Below, in pieces: positions 43,655-47,248 of a DNA stretch of 47,248 nucleotides. Position 1 is the first letter of the stretch. Each line of letters begins with the position of its first letter. Where the stretch lies: positions 314,749 through 361,996 of the forward strand of contig NW_014577190.1 of NCBI RefSeq assembly GCF_000485595.1, written 5' to 3'. The notes beneath the pieces are model-generated. The model saw nothing but the letters and a program-made list of their open reading frames with translations. It was not told the origin of the DNA and searched no databases. Position numbers and translations under genes: made by a program. Origin of the DNA: Priapulus caudatus (Eukaryota > Priapulida > Priapulimorpha > Priapulimorphida > Priapulidae).

Positions 43655-43902
43655 AGGAGGGAGAGGAGAGAAGGTACAGGAGCTGGAGGAGCGAAGTTAA
43701 GTGACCGAGATAAGGTAGAGGAGGTAGAGGAGAGAAGGTAGAGGAGGTGGAGGAGCTGGAGGAGAGAAGGTAGAGGAGCTGGAGGAGCTGGAGGAGAGAA
43801 GGTAATTGATTGAGAGAAGGTAGATGAGGTGGAGGAGAGAAGGTAGAGGAGGTAGAGGAGAGAAGGTAAGTGATTGAGAGAAGGTAGATGAGGTGGAGGA
43901 GA
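43655..43902. repeat. GA-rich minisatellite, second locus
   Basis: Units of GAGAGAAGGTAGAGGAGGTAG with AGTGACCGAGATAAGG and AGTGATTGAGAGAAGG variants and GAGCTGGAG insertions. It is clearly related to 38590-38837. Confidence 0.88.
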
Positions 43903-44454
43903 ATGGGTTGGGGGGGGGGAGGTTAAGTGCTTACTGACTCCAAATGTGTTAGGTAAATAAGAAATTCATCTATAATACACATGATGCAGTGCAGTTCTAA
44001 TACTACAATACGGAAATTGACATTGCTTACTTTGTAAATGTCAATGTTAAAAAATTATGTCCTCTCCTGCACAATGGGCAATGCAAGCTGACAGGAGCAC
44101 CAGCCCTGAGCTTATGATTTCCTATGTATAAAACAGCTAAAGTATATGGTACTGGAGATCACCTCACACAATTCTAATCCAATCAGATCATCTCAGCACA
44201 CAAACATTATACAATGTATCTATTTCCACATTCTAATTGTAGTTGTTTTGCACTAACTGCACAGAATGACTTTCTAACCGGAACTGAACCCATGAAATCT
44301 TGTTTTATAATCGTGTTCTGTCGTAAATTAGTTTTCTGGCCTATCAGGCGTATTCAGTGTCATAATCAATTATGTTTATTAATCATATTAAATATCCTGT
44401 TCAGGAGAGGACATTTGCTTTAACAACATTTTTTGGAATACACACCCCGCTTTG
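43903..44454 (+). repeat. ~550-bp duplicated segment, copy 2
   Basis: Near-identical to 41180-41723 in direct orientation, with scattered substitutions. It continues on its right into CCTTTGAACAAG, where copy 1 is cut by the MITE. So copy 2 shows the original sequence at that point. Confidence 0.9.
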
Positions 44455-45289
44455 CCTTTGAACAAGACAACTGGTGATGAGTTTACTTCAGATAGGTGCT
44501 AACCATTCCAGAAAAGGTATTTTTGCAAGAACCCTGGCTGTGTTCTTCAGATTATGCTATGTTCTGGAGAGGACAGGTTTTCAACACAGATTGCACGTAA
44601 GAATTTGGAGGGGGTGTAAATTCCCCAGTTTGTGTGAGAATGATTTAATTGGTTATGACTTGAACAAATGATTATTCAACACATTCGGAAGTAATGTTTT
44701 AGGCAGATAATGTTCAACTCATCATTAGCTATACTAGAATGTTCAGGAGAAGACATTCATATTTGTTGTTTAACATGGAATGGTACTGTTCGGTGAAATG
44801 ACCATAGCATCCAAAATATTTGGCCGATTCGCCTGAGATTTGGGTGGCGTACAGCCATGATGATGACCCATAGACAGAAACAGAACCCACAACCATTCAT
44901 TGGAACATAATTATTTGATAGCCAGTTACAAGATTTATCATTTTATTTTGGGACTCCACTTTCTGTTAAAAACACGTTAAACATGATCACCAAATCTAGA
45001 GTAACATCAATACGAAAATATACATCATCCTACCCTCATGTATATTCAGTACAAAAAAGAAAGAAATCTGTTGGCTAATAAGGATTATATGACCCTTAGA
45101 AGCTGAAGTTGAAATCTGCTACCTTTGGTGTGAAACCCCCGGCTTGATATCAGGCATGCGCAGTTCGATTAATAGAATTATCCCTCTCGGCGATTAGCGA
45201 CATATTTCCGCCTGTGTGAACAAGGGCACAATTATCTCGGTATTTCCATCGCGACTAGCATCGCGGTTTTTCTAGTGTGTGAAAGCGCT
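44455..45289. other. Right arm of the TIR insertion, no gene
   Basis: AT-rich DNA with no supported coding frame. A TTCACAC-type motif (inverse of CTGTGTGAAC, about 45213) lies inside the terminal one at 45275-45285. Confidence 0.55.
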
Positions 45290-45296
45290 AATGGAG

Positions 45297-45514
45297 CCAT
45301 TATCATAAACATCTATAAAAAGTTACTACCCCTACACGTCATTGCTCTCCAGCCGGCGCCGCCGCGCCGAACCGATTCTCCGAGACTTTTTCTTACACAT
45401 CATCCATATCTACACATTCACAGTCTACAATCATCTGAATTCATCAAGAGTACATATTCATACAATTATACATTATGCTATATGAGATACGGTTATACAT
45501 GATATTTCCCAACA
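45297..45514 (-). mobile_element. BEL/Pao 3' LTR, second part (copy A)
   Basis: It matches 43434-43654 from CCATTATCATAAAC to ATATTTCCCAACA. Together with 38838-39104 it reconstitutes one LTR. Its outer end abuts the polypurine tract of copy A. Confidence 0.9.
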
Positions 45515-45527
45515 CTCTCCCCCTTCG
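45515..45527 (-). other. Polypurine tract of BEL/Pao copy A
   Basis: On the minus strand GAAGGGGGAGAG lies immediately before the LTR start TGTTGGGAAAT. This is the usual position of the plus-strand primer of LTR retrotransposons, and it fixes the element's orientation. Confidence 0.8.
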
Positions 45528-45673
45528 GGCCTTGACTCAACATTGTGTCAAGCCAATCATGCACGTAACTGTCTTAACTCACGTAAGTGCTGTCGAGCGT
45601 TTACTGCTTCTGCTTTTTTGGGCCTATCCCCTACTCTTCCTTCTTGCCTGTCTCTCACTTTCGCTTCTTACCT

Positions 45674-47248
45674 CTAATGGGTATAGTTTCTGCATCGGTC
45701 TACTAATTCTAACTGGCTGCCCCTCTTTTTATTCTCATCATACACCGTTACTACATCGCCTATCTGTAGGCTGCAGCCTCCTTCCCGTATACCACACCTG
45801 TGGAATTCTCTTAAGTCTGCTAAATATTCTTTCTGCCACCTCTTCCAAAAATAGACTAACTTTATTGTCAAATGTTTGAACCTTCTACTACAGCTAGTCT
45901 CTCCCTCTGTCCCATTGTCAGGAATAGACTTTAATCTCCTGCCATAGACAAGATGTGAGGGTGTTAATACCTCCTCACCCGCCTCATCGTATTCGTATGT
46001 TAGCGGTCTAGAATTTAGCGTTCCCTCTATTTCAATTACTACTGTCAGCAACTCATCATATGTCAATTTGGCATTGCCTAGCACTTTTCTAAGACATCGT
46101 TTGACATTGCCTACTATCCTCTCAAAAAATCCACCCCACCAGCTAGGTTGCTCTCTCTAAATTAAACTGCCACGTAATTCTTCTTTCTTCCAAATCAGTT
46201 TGCACCCGTGAATGCGCATAAAGCTCCCTTAGCGCCTTATCTGCAGCCTGAAAGGTCTTCACATTATCTGACACTAAGCTTGGTGTCCCCTTCCTGGCTG
46301 CGAACTTGCGCAAACATCGAATGAAGGCTGTTGCTGTCAAATCTTCTACCAAGTCTAAGTAGATTGCTCTTGTTACACAGCATGAATACAATACTATTAA
46401 CACCTTTTCCATGTTTCCTATCTTTCCTTTTATAAAAAGAGGTCCCGCAAAATCCACCCCTACGTTAGAAAATGCGGTGGCTTCCCTTACTCTACACTCA
46501 GGCAGTGGTGCCATTGGTGGTGTACTACAGGCTTTTCCCTCTAACCTTTTACATGTCCCACATTTCCCCACAACTTTCTTTACAATTTGTCGGCCCTTTG
46601 GTACCCAACAATTTGTTCTTACCTCTGCTAATGTTGCTCTTATACCACTATGATGCACTCTCTTGTGACAATCTCTAATAATCAGTTCAGTTAACTTGTG
46701 AGCCTTCCGTAAAACAACTTGGTATTTTGTCACAATTTCCATATTTGAGTTGCCTAACCTACCTTTGCAGTGCAAGATTCCTCTTTCTTCTACCAACCAT
46801 AACCTGCTTACGTGTTGCTTAAATTAACTCTGTTTTCTCAAGTCTGCCTGTGCTGACTTGAACCACTCTTTCTCAGCCTCTACCAATTCTGTAACTTTTA
46901 ACATTCCTGTCTGCTTTACCTCACTGTCATTCCTTGTCTTTATATTGATAGATTACTGTATCTGTCTAGGTCTATCACTGCGGCAATATCTTGTGGTTTA
47001 TCTATTTCAACCACCATTCTTACAGACTGTTTTTCTTTCTCAGCTACTTCCGGTTTTTTACACCCTTTATCACTGGCCATCGCGACTGTGACCCTACTAT
47101 CCAATCGGGCCCCTGCCACCATGATTTACTCTCTTTTAGGGTTTCAGCCAATGCCCCTCGGGTATCGCAGGCCGGGGTGGACACAATTCATATTTAACGT
47201 CTATCGCAGGCCGGGGTGGACACAATTCATATTTAACGTCCACATTAA
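45674..47248 (-). pseudogene. pol: BEL/Pao pol 3' part (pre-integrase, integrase, DUF5641), broken
   Basis: Minus strand, running in from the window edge. From 47248 to 46800 lie remnants of the RNase H-integrase linker with a 39-bp in-frame duplication. From 46796 come VEERGILHCKGRLGN, an HHCC zinc-binding motif (CHKRVHH...KCGTC), the integrase core with VGVDFAGPL, SDNVKTF (usually SDNGKTF) and FFERIVG, and the C-terminal KRWQKEYLADLREFHR (DUF5641 type). Frameshifts occur near 46800, 46145 (just before the WWGGFFE block) and 45700. The catalytic D, D and E remain visible but the frame is broken. Confidence 0.92.
47163..47240. repeat. 39-bp perfect tandem duplication
   Basis: Two copies of TATCGCAGGCCGGGGTGGAC... 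start at 47163 and 47202. 39 is a multiple of 3, so the duplication preserves the pol frame and adds 13 residues. Confidence 0.95.

Larger units (their letters stand above)
39105..45289. mobile_element. ~6.2-kb TIR insertion within the BEL/Pao LTR
   Basis: It begins AGGCGCGTTCACACTGG and ends, read inverted, AGCGCTTTCACACACTAG. It is flanked by AAT (39102-39104 and 45290-45292), a 3-bp duplication of LTR sequence. Such TIRs and 3-bp duplications suit PIF/Harbinger-like elements, but no DDE transposase was recognised. Inside are a hairpin/(CCGT)n repeat, a second TTCACAC end near 39618-39630, a broken lysine-rich gene, duplicated ~550-bp arms, and LTR plus gag of another BEL/Pao copy. Confidence 0.65.

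Noticed and set aside
41394-44423. Open frame conserved between the two duplicated segments
   Set aside because: The copies are nearly identical overall, so frame conservation carries no information, and no domain is visible.

Overview
The window is repeat-rich, AT-rich DNA from a non-vertebrate metazoan. It holds one convincing host gene, on the plus strand: a multi-exon hypoxia-inducible factor alpha subunit (HIF-alpha, bHLH-PAS). Nine coding exons (12771-29133) join in one frame with consensus GT/AG borders and matching phases at every junction. They run from an N-terminal extension through bHLH, PAS-A, PAS-B/PAC and an N-terminal oxygen-dependent degradation (NODD-like) motif. The 3' part of the gene (C-terminal degron and transactivation domain) was not found in the remaining 18 kb. 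An animal is indicated by the bHLH-PAS family, spliceosomal introns of 0.7-4.4 kb, CCCTAA telomere-like tracts, and BEL/Pao and RTE-like retroelements. The phylum cannot be fixed from sequence alone. Published surveys, as I recall them, report that sponges and ctenophores lack a canonical HIF pathway, which would argue for a cnidarian, placozoan or bilaterian source.

Region 1-12.7 kb contains no recognisable gene. It holds microsatellites, a CCAAT-rich block with a 32-bp tandem repeat (1.2-1.8 kb), and a six- to seven-copy satellite of about 541 bp (2.4-5.8 kb) carrying regularly spaced GCGCATGCGC palindromes. Further on are a telomere-tract foldback element (6.84-7.0 kb), a MITE (7.18-7.55 kb), a 65-bp tandem repeat of a CACTACGTG palindrome (9.48-9.74 kb), a MITE with TACGTCAC ends (10.18-10.55 kb) and a hairpin/(CCGT)n repeat (10.7 kb).

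Region 12.77-29.13 kb is the HIF-alpha gene. Its introns carry a second hairpin/(CCGT)n copy, a perfect 41-bp-TIR element with telomere-like repeats, a tandem hairpin repeat (21.8-22.4 kb), a 51-bp minisatellite and several palindromes.

Region 29.2-38.6 kb is a transposon graveyard: a possible solo LTR, a decayed minus-strand RTE-like LINE (29.8-31.87 kb) with its own insertion, a second TACGTCAC MITE, nested TIR elements (34.6-35.5 kb), another MITE (37.3-37.8 kb) and a third telomere-tract foldback (38.4-38.6 kb).

Region 38.6-47.2 kb is nested retroelement DNA. One BEL/Pao copy (minus strand) runs in from the right edge; its pol/integrase is frameshifted. Its 3' LTR is split by a ~6.2-kb insertion with GCGC-TTCACAC terminal inverted repeats and a 3-bp AAT duplication. 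The insertion contains a frameshifted lysine-rich gene, a duplicated ~550-bp segment, and the 5' LTR, primer-binding site and frameshifted gag of a second BEL/Pao copy.
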